The notes beneath the pieces are model-generated. The model worked only from the letters and a program-made list of their open reading frames with translations. It did not search any database and was not told the origin of the DNA. 64,000 nucleotides of DNA, taken from contig NZ_CP011122.1 of NCBI RefSeq assembly GCF_001628715.1, positions 1 through 64,000 of the forward strand. The letters run 5' to 3'. This DNA comes from Acetobacter oryzifermentans. Lineage in GTDB: Bacteria > Pseudomonadota > Alphaproteobacteria > Acetobacterales > Acetobacteraceae. Shown here one piece after another: positions 25,550-34,625 of this stretch. Position 1 is the stretch's first letter. Every line of letters begins with the position of its first letter. A program made the position numbers and the translations under genes.

Positions 25550-27124
25550 ATGGATGTTGAGGAAGAACTTGCAGGCTTCCTAGGTAGCTTTAAGAAGGTG
25601 CCCGGAAGGCCGCGATTGGACGGTACGCCGCGCAAAGTGCGTGAAGAGGATCCGACCCAGCGCGAACGCAACGCGGAGATTGTACTAAGTCACTTCGGCT
25701 TCGGGTCAGGACCGCACTTCTGGCCCACGCTCGATCAAATCGCTGAGCATTATCCAGAGATCTCCACGCGGGAGCGGATTCGGCAAATTATCGACAGGAC
25801 GTACTCACAGCGCCGTCCCGCCTCACCACTGCCCGTCGCCACTCGTACGGCGGCCGTTCTAGAGGAACGAACACTGTGGCTCGAGAGCGAATATTTGGAA
25901 GAGCTACAGGAGCGCGGGCTCTGTGGTCCGCTGGAACACGCGATTGGGCTCCTGAATTATCTGCAAAGTCAAGGCTTGGCGGAAAACTACTCGATCCGCC
26001 TTCCCAATCTGGCGAGTGCTACGAGGTCGTTATACGATTACAGCGAGGAACGCTTTATCGTTAGTGACCAGAAGGCTCGCGCGCTAGAGAAAGACCTGAC
26101 CGCGGCGCGTAAAATGCCGGGACAGGTAGGACTTGCAAGGCTCTCAGCAGTGACGCGCAACGGAGCGAGCGTGGACTCGGAAGGGCTCGCTGAGTTACTT
26201 CGGCTCAGCCCCGACGCATGGACTGGCACCCACGATGACGAACTCTGGTTCTTCTTCGAGGACCGCGAGAACGTGCTCGTGAATCTTGCATCGAAGATCT
26301 TCGCAATTGTCGACTCAGTGTCGGTGACGAAGCTCGCAGCCTTACTCACAAACGCGCTCTATCGGCGCGCAAATCGTCATGGCTATCCGCCACCGGAGCT
26401 CGTGGAGCGCTGGATATCTCAGTCACGCTACTTCACTGTTTTGGATGGGATGGTGACTTACAATGAAAAAGCGGGCGAACTCACCGATATTGAAAGAGTG
26501 ATTAGTCGTTTTGCAAAGGGACAGGGCGCCATCAGATGGCCAGAGGTTCGTGATCACCTTCGAGCTTTGGACTTCGGAGATCCGCTTATTACTTCTTCGG
26601 TCTACCACTCACCGCTGCTTCTGGTGGACCGGTCAGGTGGAAGGGGAAACTTTACATTCACACTCATATCGGAAGTAAATAGCGCACCCGTGCATCAACC
26701 GGACCGATATGGCCTCTTCCTCGCGAAGCTCGCAGCCCTCGGCTCGACCGACCGCGAAGGAAAAGGCCTCTCAAGACGGGAGCAGGCGATCCTCGCTGAC
26801 TGGGTATTCGACGGACAGCCCAAAGCTAACTGCGCCGTCTGCGGACGGACTTTTGCACGTCGGGCACTGGTCGTCGCGCACAAAAAGAAGCGGAGCCGCT
26901 GTTCTGACACGGAGCGTTTGGACCCGCACATTGTATTCCCGCTATGCACGTTTGGTTGCGACTATCTGTACGAGCATGGCTACATCATCGTCCGGAACGG
27001 TTGTGTAATTCACGGTAGGCGCGCCACGGGCGATACCGAGCACGAAAGAGCAGTGCAGTTGGTCGGCCTGAATCTGGATACGAAATGGATTCAGGGGCCA
27101 GCGCACTACTTCGACAACAGCTGA
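25550..27124 (+). CDS. HNH-like protein with sigma-region-4-like N-terminus
   Basis: 524 residues. The N-terminal 90 contain a helix-turn-helix that reads like sigma factor region 4 (FWPTLDQIAEHYPEISTRER, IRQIIDRTYSQR). The middle is helical and unassigned. The C-terminus (about 430-524) looks like an HNH nuclease or zinc-finger domain: CAVCGRTFARRALVVAHKKK, RSRCSDTERLDPHIVFPLC, GCDYLYEHGYIIVRNG. The CxxC pairs and central H are present. The usual final His (C..CH..fd) is replaced by GCDYLYEHGYI, which still offers a His. It might be a modified-DNA restriction enzyme or a regulator. No close family is recognised. It stands alone, with IS on one side. Confidence 0.6.
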   Translation: MDVEEELAGFLGSFKKVPGRPRLDGTPRKVREEDPTQRERNAEIVLSHFGFGSGPHFWPTLDQIAEHYPEISTRERIRQIIDRTYSQRRPASPLPVATRTAAVLEERTLWLESEYLEELQERGLCGPLEHAIGLLNYLQSQGLAENYSIRLPNLASATRSLYDYSEERFIVSDQKARALEKDLTAARKMPGQVGLARLSAVTRNGASVDSEGLAELLRLSPDAWTGTHDDELWFFFEDRENVLVNLASKIFAIVDSVSVTKLAALLTNALYRRANRHGYPPPELVERWISQSRYFTVLDGMVTYNEKAGELTDIERVISRFAKGQGAIRWPEVRDHLRALDFGDPLITSSVYHSPLLLVDRSGGRGNFTFTLISEVNSAPVHQPDRYGLFLAKLAALGSTDREGKGLSRREQAILADWVFDGQPKANCAVCGRTFARRALVVAHKKKRSRCSDTERLDPHIVFPLCTFGCDYLYEHGYIIVRNGCVIHGRRATGDTEHERAVQLVGLNLDTKWIQGPAHYFDNS

Positions 27125-27653
27125 TGCAAGCCGGTGGATGAGGCCGCCTCCGCGATAGGGAGCCAGCAATGCAAATCTCAAATGCGAAGTCCAATACAAT
27201 CTTTAGAGCAGGAGTTGGGCCTCTTGCCGACTTTTAGATTTCGGACATGAAACTGCTGATGCAGATGTTTGTCTGGTTCCGACGTAAGCTGCCATTCCAG
27301 CATTCGGACAGGGACGGCCTGAGTTGGATCGATAGCTGTCATGAACGTGAATACTGCGAACTGCTGCTTTCTGTTTGCCCTTTCCGATAACCGACTATCC
27401 GCTGCCCCCCCTGATCTGCCTATCAACTCAGAGATGCAGCAACAGGCAGGCGGCAGTCGCCTATAGTCTAGACATACGGAGCTGCTGCTCCCGTCTTCAT
27501 CTCGCTAGCGGACATCACCGCTTTAAAGGCTGCCGACTTACCTCGGACCACGGCAAAACTGGAGCGTAAGCGATCATGAGGCGTGATTTGCGGGCAGTCG
27601 TCACGTTGCGATATCGCGAGTGAGGTTTAAGGAGCGCTCACGTCCTTTAGAGG
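27125..27653. other. intergenic, no gene seen
   Basis: About 530 bases. A minus-strand frame at 27178-27426 and a plus frame at 27375-27569 lack ribosome sites and protein-like composition, and I do not support them. Nothing else stands out. Confidence 0.4.
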
Positions 27654-28490
27654 CTATCTGTCGTCTGTTTGATATCCACGAATGATGGCAATTAACCTAC
27701 GGAATTCTCCATCATTCGAAGCCTGTTTCCAGAAGTTGATGAAACGGCAGACGAGCTGTAGGTTCCCCCTCGCGTAATGCCCTTCGCTGTTGATCCGGTC
27801 CAAGGAGGGCAGCATGTTATCGTCTATCTGTGCCCCCCGGAATTGGAACGGCAGACCAGTGATGGCGCATCGGTCTTTTTGGATATTGAAGAGGTCTCGG
27901 ATCAGCTTGTCCAACTCGGTGTCGGACATATGGAGTTCCTTGTTCTTGACGGTAGTCGGGACCATCTGACCGTTGGAAGTGAAAACTGTCTTGCCGACCG
28001 AATCCTTGATCTCCACAATCGATTTCTCCTTGCCCCCAAGATACCGAGAGTCGGCTTTTTCATCTTTGGCCAAGTCGCCCTTGGCTTCCTTGCGTAACAA
28101 GGTTGGGACGGTGTTGATGGCATCAACACCGTCGATAGGATCAGGCGTATTCGGTTCCTTAGCGTGCGTGCCATCGTACCATTCGAGGAAGCGTTGCAGA
28201 GCTGTTGGGCTGTCGATTTCTGCCCGCTGTGTATCTGGCCGTTTTAAGGGGGCAAGGGGACCGTTGATATTCGAGTTACCGTTCTTGGGTTCCGACAGAA
28301 GCGCGACGCCGACCATCTGTGGTGGTGCGGGCGGCTGAAACCAGACGCAAGTGGTCTTGTTGGTACGATGAATTGCAAGGACACGACCGACCGGATTTTG
28401 GAAGCCGATGACGTAGCCTGTCGGTGCCTTTGCAGGTTCGCCGTAACGTGAGCGGAGGAGGCGTTCGGCCTCTGCGGGAGTAAGCGTCAT
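27654..28490 (-). CDS. HNH-type nuclease-like protein
   Basis: About 278 residues from ATG 28490 (MTLTPAEAERLLRSRYGE); a TTG 15 codons earlier is less likely. The C-terminal 90 residues carry an HNH/recombination-endonuclease-VII-like signature: DRCAITGLPFQFRG, LPSLDRINSEGHYARGNLQL, VCRFINFWKQ. In these families C-x-x-(T)G, the D of SLDR and N of GN/IN form the metal site. The N-terminal 180 residues look like a ligand-reading or linker region (TGYVIGFQNPVGRVLAIHRT). It may act in defence beside the HNH-like gene at 25550, but the two face opposite ways. Confidence 0.65.
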   Translation of the reverse strand: MTLTPAEAERLLRSRYGEPAKAPTGYVIGFQNPVGRVLAIHRTNKTTCVWFQPPAPPQMVGVALLSEPKNGNSNINGPLAPLKRPDTQRAEIDSPTALQRFLEWYDGTHAKEPNTPDPIDGVDAINTVPTLLRKEAKGDLAKDEKADSRYLGGKEKSIVEIKDSVGKTVFTSNGQMVPTTVKNKELHMSDTELDKLIRDLFNIQKDRCAITGLPFQFRGAQIDDNMLPSLDRINSEGHYARGNLQLVCRFINFWKQASNDGEFRRLIAIIRGYQTDDR

Positions 28491-28833
28491 TCGGCAGCTT
28501 TCAGGGTTTCGGTGACGTGGACACCGCGGCTTCAAACCGGGAGCGGAGGACCATAGATTACAGGGGTGGATTGCAGCGGTGCAATGGTCCCCTCAGTTGG
28601 ACGTAAATGTCAGCTTTCTGGTTTATTCGGCCAGAAAGTGGACAGTCTGCCATCCCCCCATTGTTACCGTTCAGTAGAGGTTGCTATTATCTTAGGGCAC
28701 CTTGGTCTTATAGGCTCAGGCATACGATGGACCTCGTGATGCGGCGGACGCGCTCGTCGCGGTGCAGCGACTGTGTCAGGATATTGCTGAGGGGGCTGAC
28801 TATGCTGGTTTTTCGGGAAAAGGATAACGAGCA
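28491..28833. other. intergenic, no gene seen
   Basis: No supported gene. The 82-codon frame at 28607-28855 overlaps the recombinase start and is rich in Arg, Ser and Cys, like out-of-frame sequence. Confidence 0.4.
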
Positions 28834-30342
28834 ATGCTTCATGCTCTACACCTGACCGGATCCTGGCCTGTTCTCCGCTCGCGTGTTCTAGAACAGGTAG
28901 ACCGCCTCACCAGGCAGCGTTTGGCTCAATCCGACATTACGATCGACGTCCTGCGTCCCATTCTCTCGACAGCACGCTTCTCCCCGCCCCTTCCTGTCTT
29001 TATCGCCGGCAGCATGCTTCCAGATGGCTCTGCTCTCCCCGATACTGAATTGCCCGACTGCGCCGAACACACAGCCAGTGCGCGTAAACTTCTTGAGGGC
29101 ACCCTTTCCTCTCTCCCCAGCGGCTACCATCTCGAAGTAGCTCTTGAGATCGATCGACAACGCTTGGCGTTTGTCGCGTCGCTTGTTTTGTCGGACCAGA
29201 GTGAAAGACCATCTTTCCTTCCGAGCAAGGACAAGGTCAATTCTATCCCGACACCTGCACCTATCGGACAAGCTCCAGCCAATGTTGCGCGTTGGTTTTC
29301 GGCTTTGGCCGAAGCTGAGATTCCGAAACATGACGGCCAACTGGAGACATCACAGGCAGCCGTAGGCACATTTGTTCAGATGGGTAAGGCTGCTAACACC
29401 CGTCGCGCCTATCGCTCGGCCATCCGTGGCTGGTGTGCATTTGCCGAACGTCATGACCTCCCTGCCCTGCCTGCGCGGAGTGAAGACGTTGCAACCTATC
29501 TAGCTGATCTGGCTTTGCGCGGACGCAAGCCAGCAACTATTGAACTCTATAGGGCTGCGTTGCGCTATCTTCATCATGTGGCACATCTACCCATACCTAC
29601 GACACATGCTCTCGTCTCTGAGATGCTGGCCGGAATTCATCGCTCACCAAGCAAGACGCCACAACGCCGGGTAAAAGGTTTGACTTGGGAAATGCTCTGC
29701 GAGGTCGTTGATAAGATCCCTATGACATCGCTGGTGGATACACGTGACCGCGCCATTTTGCTGGTTGGCTATGGTGGAGCGCTTCGTCGCTCTGAACTGG
29801 CAGGGATCCAGCTCGAACACGTCACGCTTGATGAAGACTGCATGCGGATCACCCTTCCCTACTCTAAGGGGGATAAGAAGCATCAGGGCACCACAATCGT
29901 TATTCCCCGTGGAATAACCAGACATTGTCCAGTTCGTGCGTGGGAGACGTGGCTACGGGAGTCAAAACTGACACCACGAAAAAACAAGTCAAACGATTCA
30001 AAGACAGAGAGCACAAACGAGACGACTGCTGCCTTCCCAAGAATTTGGCTGCCTGCAACAGCGAAAAAAAATGGGACTGCTCCTGATCCTAAAATCGGCA
30101 CGCAAAGTCTTTCGGACTTTTCGATAGCCACAATCATCAAACGCCGCTGTCAGGCTGCGGGGATTGAGGGCGATTTTAGCGGGCACAGTCTACGTCGGGG
30201 TGCCATCACGACAGGCGCTCAGGATGGCATTGACCTGATGTCGCTCAAACGATTTTCCCGTCATCGCGATTACCGAGTTCTGGAAGCATATGTTGAAGAG
30301 GATCAGTCTTTCGTGAAACATCCAGGAAGGACTAGATTTTAA
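28834..30342 (+). CDS. tyrosine recombinase (phage-type integrase)
   Basis: 502 residues. The N-terminal 170 are poorly conserved. A core-binding domain follows (NTRRAYRSAIRGWCAFAERH, LPARSEDVATYLADLALRGR). The catalytic domain has Arg in GYGGALRRSELAGI, HSLRRG (H-x-x-R) and the Tyr in RVLEAYVEED. All key residues are present, so it should be active. It lies immediately before the replication origin. It may resolve plasmid multimers or be the integrase of an element that carries the genes to its left. The class resembles plasmid-borne site-specific integrases. Confidence 0.88.
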   Translation: MLHALHLTGSWPVLRSRVLEQVDRLTRQRLAQSDITIDVLRPILSTARFSPPLPVFIAGSMLPDGSALPDTELPDCAEHTASARKLLEGTLSSLPSGYHLEVALEIDRQRLAFVASLVLSDQSERPSFLPSKDKVNSIPTPAPIGQAPANVARWFSALAEAEIPKHDGQLETSQAAVGTFVQMGKAANTRRAYRSAIRGWCAFAERHDLPALPARSEDVATYLADLALRGRKPATIELYRAALRYLHHVAHLPIPTTHALVSEMLAGIHRSPSKTPQRRVKGLTWEMLCEVVDKIPMTSLVDTRDRAILLVGYGGALRRSELAGIQLEHVTLDEDCMRITLPYSKGDKKHQGTTIVIPRGITRHCPVRAWETWLRESKLTPRKNKSNDSKTESTNETTAAFPRIWLPATAKKNGTAPDPKIGTQSLSDFSIATIIKRRCQAAGIEGDFSGHSLRRGAITTGAQDGIDLMSLKRFSRHRDYRVLEAYVEEDQSFVKHPGRTRF

Positions 30343-30365
30343 AATCCAAAGAAGCTTGGTGATTT

Positions 30366-30803
30366 TGTGTTCATTGCCGACGCAGGCCATCTGTGTTCAT
30401 TGCTGACGCCATCATATCAACCGTTGGCCAGCCTCAAGATCGACTCGCATACGATTCTACAAATACGTTCACATTGCGGCTGTTAAAGCGGCACTTTGTG
30501 TTCATTGCCGACAATTATTTGGGTATAGTTATCCATGTGTTTTCTGCCGACACTCGAATGGAATCATCGAAATTTTAGGGGTTATCCACATAAATAGAAG
30601 TGTTCATTGCCGACGGGCTAAAAGAGCTACAAAAAAAATACCATAATTTCAATAAACTATAAAATTATTCACGTGTTTGTTGCCGACGAAACAATAATAC
30701 ATACAATATTCTTTAATCTTGTCTCTCTGTCGGCAAAGAACACAGAGGAATAGTAAAAGCGTCAGAAACAAACACATCTTGCAATATGTCAGCAAGAAAC
30801 ACA
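30366..30803 (+). other. iteron replication origin (oriV)
   Basis: Six direct copies of an approximately 16-bp iteron with consensus TGTGTTCATTGCCGAC lie at 30366, 30392, 30497, 30536, 30599 and 30672. Inverted copies lie at 30729-30744 and 30788-30803, with a weaker one at 30761-30776. A perfect DnaA box TTATCCACA (about 30583-30591) and a near match TTATCCATG (about 30529-30537) sit among them, followed by an AT-rich stretch. The inverted copies flank the repA start and probably allow RepA to repress its own gene. Confidence 0.9.
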
Positions 30804-31880
30804 TCGACAGAAAGATCAGGGCATGCATTTTCTGGGTATCTAAGAATAGCTTGGATATGCAAATTGAAAGACCGAGCCCCAGAACAAGATGATCTCTTTG
30901 AAAACCTCCACGGTCTCGTTGAGACACATGGAGCTAGTAACGCTCTGTCTTTCGCTCAGTCTTATGCCGCTAATCGTCCTACTCCTCGACCGCCTTCATT
31001 ACTGGACGTTGTTGCTGGACGCTCAGGACGTAAAGTTATCGATGCCGTATCTTCATCTCTCGTGAGAGAAGCTGAGGGTGGAGGAGAGATCGGATATACT
31101 TATACCGCTTGGTGCCTTGCAGGATTACCACATAAGGATCGGGAACCAGGTCAAGATTGGCTAATTAAGACTGATTATGCACAACTTCTTGTGAGGCCAG
31201 GAGTTCGCCTTCGAGACGACGATGTAAGAGAAGATCTTTCTGTTCCATCAGGCTCCATAGCAAGACTACTTTTGATTGATTGGCAATCGGAAGCTCTAGA
31301 AAATAAAAGTAGAGAAATCTACCTTGGAAAAAGCCCTGCGGCACTTCTCAAAAAACTTGGTTTAAGTCGTGGTGGACCAATCTCACGAAAGCTATTGGAA
31401 CAGATCGAACGCCTCGCGACATGCACCATTGACTTCAAGTTCGGAAATGATCAAGCTGGCGTTGTTGTAAACGAACGATTGGTAGAGAGCTTTCGTTATG
31501 TAGGTGAGGTAGATCCTCGCACCAAACGAACAACAAGAATGATCGAACAGATAACACTTTCTGAGGCGTTTTATAACGAGTTACGTCGCCATCCCGTTCT
31601 TATTGATCGAGCTGCTATTAAAGATATCCAGACATCACCAAGAGCTATTGATGCTTACCTTTGGCTTGCTTTCCGTTTGCATGCTTTACGTGATGAAACA
31701 CCAGTCTCGTGGGCTGCTCTTTGGAAACAATTTGGTCGCGAATTCAAACTTCTTAGGCAGTTTAAGGCGGAATTTCAGGAGCCTCTTGCGTTAGCCTTAG
31801 CAGCCTATAGAGCGGCTAAAGTCAAGGTTACGGAAAGAGGAGTAGTGTTGTCACCTTCTCCTCCCCCAGTAGACCATTAA
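30786..31880 (+). CDS. repA: plasmid replication initiator RepA
   Basis: A 364-residue initiator of the RepA_C type common on acetic acid bacterial plasmids. Recognisable parts include GYTYTAWCLAGLPHK, LLVRPGVRL, KKLGLSRGGPISRKLLEQIE and SPRAIDAYLWLAFRLHALRD. It should bind the iterons just upstream and open the origin with DnaA. One inverted iteron overlaps its start codon region, which suggests autoregulation. It converges on parB with a 4-base overlap of the two 3' ends. Confidence 0.9.
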   Translation: MSARNTSTERSGHAFSGYLRIAWICKLKDRAPEQDDLFENLHGLVETHGASNALSFAQSYAANRPTPRPPSLLDVVAGRSGRKVIDAVSSSLVREAEGGGEIGYTYTAWCLAGLPHKDREPGQDWLIKTDYAQLLVRPGVRLRDDDVREDLSVPSGSIARLLLIDWQSEALENKSREIYLGKSPAALLKKLGLSRGGPISRKLLEQIERLATCTIDFKFGNDQAGVVVNERLVESFRYVGEVDPRTKRTTRMIEQITLSEAFYNELRRHPVLIDRAAIKDIQTSPRAIDAYLWLAFRLHALRDETPVSWAALWKQFGREFKLLRQFKAEFQEPLALALAAYRAAKVKVTERGVVLSPSPPPVDH

Positions 31881-32884
31881 GTTACTTTCTTAGAGTTTGA
31901 ATAATCTGCATACAGTTCAGGCATTTTTTCCAACAAGAAAGAAACAAACTCTGGAGATTTATCCGCGCGAATATCCATACGACCCTTCCTCGCACCAGAG
32001 CCCGCCTTCACAACCAAATCTTTATCAGGGGAATACCAAGATAAAGATTCATGGTTTTTTTTCGTGCCCGTGAAAGTTTCAGATCCTATAGCGGCTTTGT
32101 AAGCAGCAATAAAACACTTTTCATCATCCTGCTTCCGTTCGCCAGCTTCACGAATGAAATTCAGACATCTTTTACGTCCGCCTGGAGACTTTAACGCATC
32201 AGCAAAGTCCATCCATCGTTTTCTACCGATTGTAGGGCAACGTCCAAGGTATTCTACGATTTCATCATCAAGTTCTCTCACGACGGCAATCAACCGTGAT
32301 AATTCAGTCTTGTCTATCCCTAAAGCTGCCATTGCTACTTCACGTCCAAAACCCTGTGACTCTAATTTTTTTGCAAACAGTGCTCGTTCTAGGAATGAAA
32401 GATCTGTGCGCTCACTGTTCTCCTGACCTTGAGCAATTAATAGGGCTGTGTCGCTAAGTTCCTTGACTATCGCTTTAACTGTGATGCCGAGCTCAAAACA
32501 CGCTTTTAATCTACGATGCCCAAAGGCGACTTGATATCGTCCTGATTTACCAGGGTTTGGACGGACCAATATGGGCGACATCTGCCCGTTTTCCGCGATG
32601 GCGTCTTTTAATGATGAGAAGGTGTCGTCAGACACATCAAGGCGGTCTGGTAGAAATGAAGGATCAACTTTTTCAGGATCGAGCTCTATCACATGTGCTC
32701 CGTCCCTTAATTTCTCCTCAAGCTTTTCCGCTTCCCCAGCTTTGGCTTTAAGATCACCAAGACTTCTGGCTACAGATCCTAACGCACCGCTTCTACTGAA
32801 GGTGCCTGATGGTTTAACTTCGTTGGGACGATTGGTGTCTGTTGAACTAGGTATTAGTTTTCCCAAGGTGTGGTTACGGGCCAT
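31877..32884 (-). CDS. parB: partition protein ParB
   Basis: A 335-residue centromere-binding protein. The ParB N-terminal nuclease/CTPase-fold motifs are clear: VIELDPEKVDPSFLPDRLDV, GQMSPILVRPNPGKSGRYQV, FGHRRLKACFELGI with the GHRR box, and LIAQGQENSERTDLSFLERA. A helix-turn-helix follows (EVAMAALGIDKTELSRLIAV). It lies downstream of parA, with a palindrome (32914-32929) in the short gap, and would load onto such sites. Confidence 0.93.
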   Translation of the reverse strand: MARNHTLGKLIPSSTDTNRPNEVKPSGTFSRSGALGSVARSLGDLKAKAGEAEKLEEKLRDGAHVIELDPEKVDPSFLPDRLDVSDDTFSSLKDAIAENGQMSPILVRPNPGKSGRYQVAFGHRRLKACFELGITVKAIVKELSDTALLIAQGQENSERTDLSFLERALFAKKLESQGFGREVAMAALGIDKTELSRLIAVVRELDDEIVEYLGRCPTIGRKRWMDFADALKSPGGRKRCLNFIREAGERKQDDEKCFIAAYKAAIGSETFTGTKKNHESLSWYSPDKDLVVKAGSGARKGRMDIRADKSPEFVSFLLEKMPELYADYSNSKKVT

Positions 32885-32913
32885 GATCTCTCTCCTTAGA
32901 TTTTTCAGTTGTA

Positions 32914-32929
32914 GTTGACAGGTGTCAAC
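32914..32929. promoter_or_regulatory. parS-like palindrome 1, between parA and parB
   Basis: GTTGACAGGTGTCAAC: 7-bp arms around a 2-bp centre. It is identical on its own strand to the site at 34221 and to the reverse of that at 34282. RepABC-type parS sites are 16-bp palindromes beginning GTT and ending AAC, and this has that form. Confidence 0.8.
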
Positions 32930-32935
32930 TCTGGA

Positions 32936-34138
32936 TTAGTTGTCCCTGCCCCATGCCCGGAAAATTAGATCACGTATCTCGCTGTTAACTGAGTTTACTG
33001 ATTCTAGAGCCCGATCGTAAGTCGATCCAGTGAATTGCTTCCTCTCAATTTCAAAGAGTGACTGCTTGGTAATTGCAGCATCAGAAATAGCCGTAGTTTT
33101 TAACATGGGATGTGTAAGGACATGGTCTCCGAATAATGAACGCATAAAGGCAGCCATTTGAGTCTGTGGTCCATCAGAAGGTTCAAATCGAGTGAGAAGG
33201 TATCGAACCCATCGGTAGGATACGTTCGCGCCGGCGTTGCGCAAATGTGTCATGACGTCGCTCATCATCATAAGAAATTGACACATAGACATAACGTCTA
33301 ACATCTGCGGGTGGACTGTAATCAGAAGCCCTGTTGCAGCGCATACCGCTGACATTGTTAAATAACCAAGTTGTGGAGGACAATCGATTACAACTACATC
33401 ATAGTTATCTTCTACATCTTGCAGAGCTTCATCTACCCGCGAGAAAAATATTGCCCCAGCTTGATCAGAGGAAGCCAGCAATTTCGGGGTCTCGTATTCG
33501 AACTCCATTAATTCAATATTGCCAGGTACAATATCTAAACCGGGGAAATTGGTTTGGCGCACTATTTCCGACAGAGGTCGTCGCTCATCGTCATATCGAA
33601 TTGCCCCATAGAGCGTTTCATTGGAATGCACGTCAAATTCGGGCTGAAAACCGTGGAGCGCTGAAAGACTAGCTTGTGGGTCAAGGTCAATTGCCAGGAC
33701 ACGGAGACCATCAAGAGCTAAACCTTGAGCTAAATGAGCTGCAGACGTAGTTTTGCCGCTCCCGCCTTTGAAATTCACAACGGCAACGACTTGAAGCCCC
33801 TCGTTTTTATTGCGTGTGGGTAAGTAATTTCGACCATTGCGAGTGTTCGAAGATAAAAACTGGCGTAACTCCCAGATTTGCTCGGCAGAGTAACTACGCC
33901 TCCCCCCCTTCCCGACATGGGGCCGTGGCCCCTTCCCCTCTAATGCGAGGTTTCGAAGGTAGGCTGGGGTCAAACCGACGAGTTTGGCTACTTCACCAAT
34001 CTGAAACTGCCGCAAACCTTTTCGAGCATTTGGTGGGAAAAGCTCCATACGATGAGCTTGCAGTTGGGCGGACAGCATTTCTGCTTGTTCGGAGAGTAGG
34101 ACATCCATGCCCTCTTCTAGTGGGGTCGTAAGGTTCAT
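32936..34138 (-). CDS. parA: partition ATPase ParA (RepABC-type length)
   Basis: A 400-residue ParA of the long type with an N-terminal DNA-binding region (FQIGEVAKLVGLTPAYLRNL) followed by the Walker ATPase: deviant P-loop FKGGSGKTT, IDLDPQASLS, VVVIDCPPQLG. It drives plasmid segregation and probably represses parAB by binding its promoter. ATG 34138 is followed on the upstream side by two further copies of the parS-like palindrome. The replication gene here is the separate iteron RepA, so this is a hybrid of a RepAB-like partition cassette and an iteron replicon. Confidence 0.93.
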   Translation of the reverse strand: MNLTTPLEEGMDVLLSEQAEMLSAQLQAHRMELFPPNARKGLRQFQIGEVAKLVGLTPAYLRNLALEGKGPRPHVGKGGRRSYSAEQIWELRQFLSSNTRNGRNYLPTRNKNEGLQVVAVVNFKGGSGKTTSAAHLAQGLALDGLRVLAIDLDPQASLSALHGFQPEFDVHSNETLYGAIRYDDERRPLSEIVRQTNFPGLDIVPGNIELMEFEYETPKLLASSDQAGAIFFSRVDEALQDVEDNYDVVVIDCPPQLGYLTMSAVCAATGLLITVHPQMLDVMSMCQFLMMMSDVMTHLRNAGANVSYRWVRYLLTRFEPSDGPQTQMAAFMRSLFGDHVLTHPMLKTTAISDAAITKQSLFEIERKQFTGSTYDRALESVNSVNSEIRDLIFRAWGRDN

Positions 34139-34220
34139 TATAAAAATCCTTAAAGGCGCAATTTAGCGCCGGGTGCGGTATATTGCGGTCAAAAATACTA
34201 ATACCGCATTTATCTGGAGA

Positions 34221-34236
34221 GTTGACAGGTGTCAAC
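34221..34236. promoter_or_regulatory. parS-like palindrome 2
   Basis: GTTGACAGGTGTCAAC, the same 16 bases as 32914-32929, about 85 bases upstream of parA. Confidence 0.8.
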
Positions 34237-34281
34237 TTGGTTTCAGACGCAAACCGGGCTTTAGCGTGCATTTCGCTGAGA

Positions 34282-34297
34282 GTTGACACCTGTCAAC
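34282..34297. promoter_or_regulatory. parS-like palindrome 3
   Basis: GTTGACACCTGTCAAC, the same palindrome with the central dinucleotide reversed. It is followed at once by the 8-bp tandem repeat array. Confidence 0.8.
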
Positions 34298-34299
34298 TG

Positions 34300-34355
34300 A
34301 CAGAAGGACAGAAGGACAGAAGGACAGAAGGACAGAAGGACAGAAGGACAGAAGG
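34300..34355 (+). repeat. seven tandem copies of ACAGAAGG
   Basis: Seven perfect copies of an 8-bp unit, immediately next to parS-like palindrome 3. No spacer sequence is present, so it is not a CRISPR. It could be a length-variable microsatellite or part of the centromere. Confidence 0.95.
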
Positions 34356-34396
34356 TTCACCAGCCCTGAGCGTGCGCCGCAAGTGGTAGGTGCTCG

Positions 34397-34480
34397 CCAT
34401 GCTCGTCCGCTACGCGGTCTGTGCGTGGCTCCGCTCCCGGCGCTTCGCACCGCACTTGCGCCCCCCACTCCGGCCCGGTT
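34397..34480 (+). repeat. GC-rich leader repeat, copy A
   Basis: CCATGCTCG, then CGGTCTGTGCGTGGCTCCG and CACCGC...CTTGC blocks are shared in order with 42691-42775. This copy lies about 150 bases upstream of the giant methylase-helicase gene. The GC-rich stretch before the ParB-like gene (39780-39890) is of similar character but not the same sequence. It contains CCGC/GCGG hairpin potential. Function unknown. Confidence 0.6.
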
Positions 34481-34625
34481 TTCAGGAAGGCATAAGGGAC
34501 AAGGGATGAAGAGAGTAGACGCTCCCCTTCCCGCTCCTTGCCACTAATTCCGACAAACCTATGCAATCAGGCCCCCGACCCTTTCTGAGGCGTCGGGCGA
34601 TGCCGATTGGACGGAGTGCGCCATC

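Noticed and set aside
27178..27426. 82-codon minus-strand frame
   Set aside because: No start signal and no recognisable features; the surrounding 530 bases look like decayed intergenic DNA.
28607..28855. 82-codon plus-strand frame before the recombinase
   Set aside because: It overlaps the recombinase start and has the composition of out-of-frame DNA.
34300..34355. CRISPR-like array of short repeats
   Set aside because: The seven 8-bp units are directly adjacent with no spacers, and no cas gene is near.
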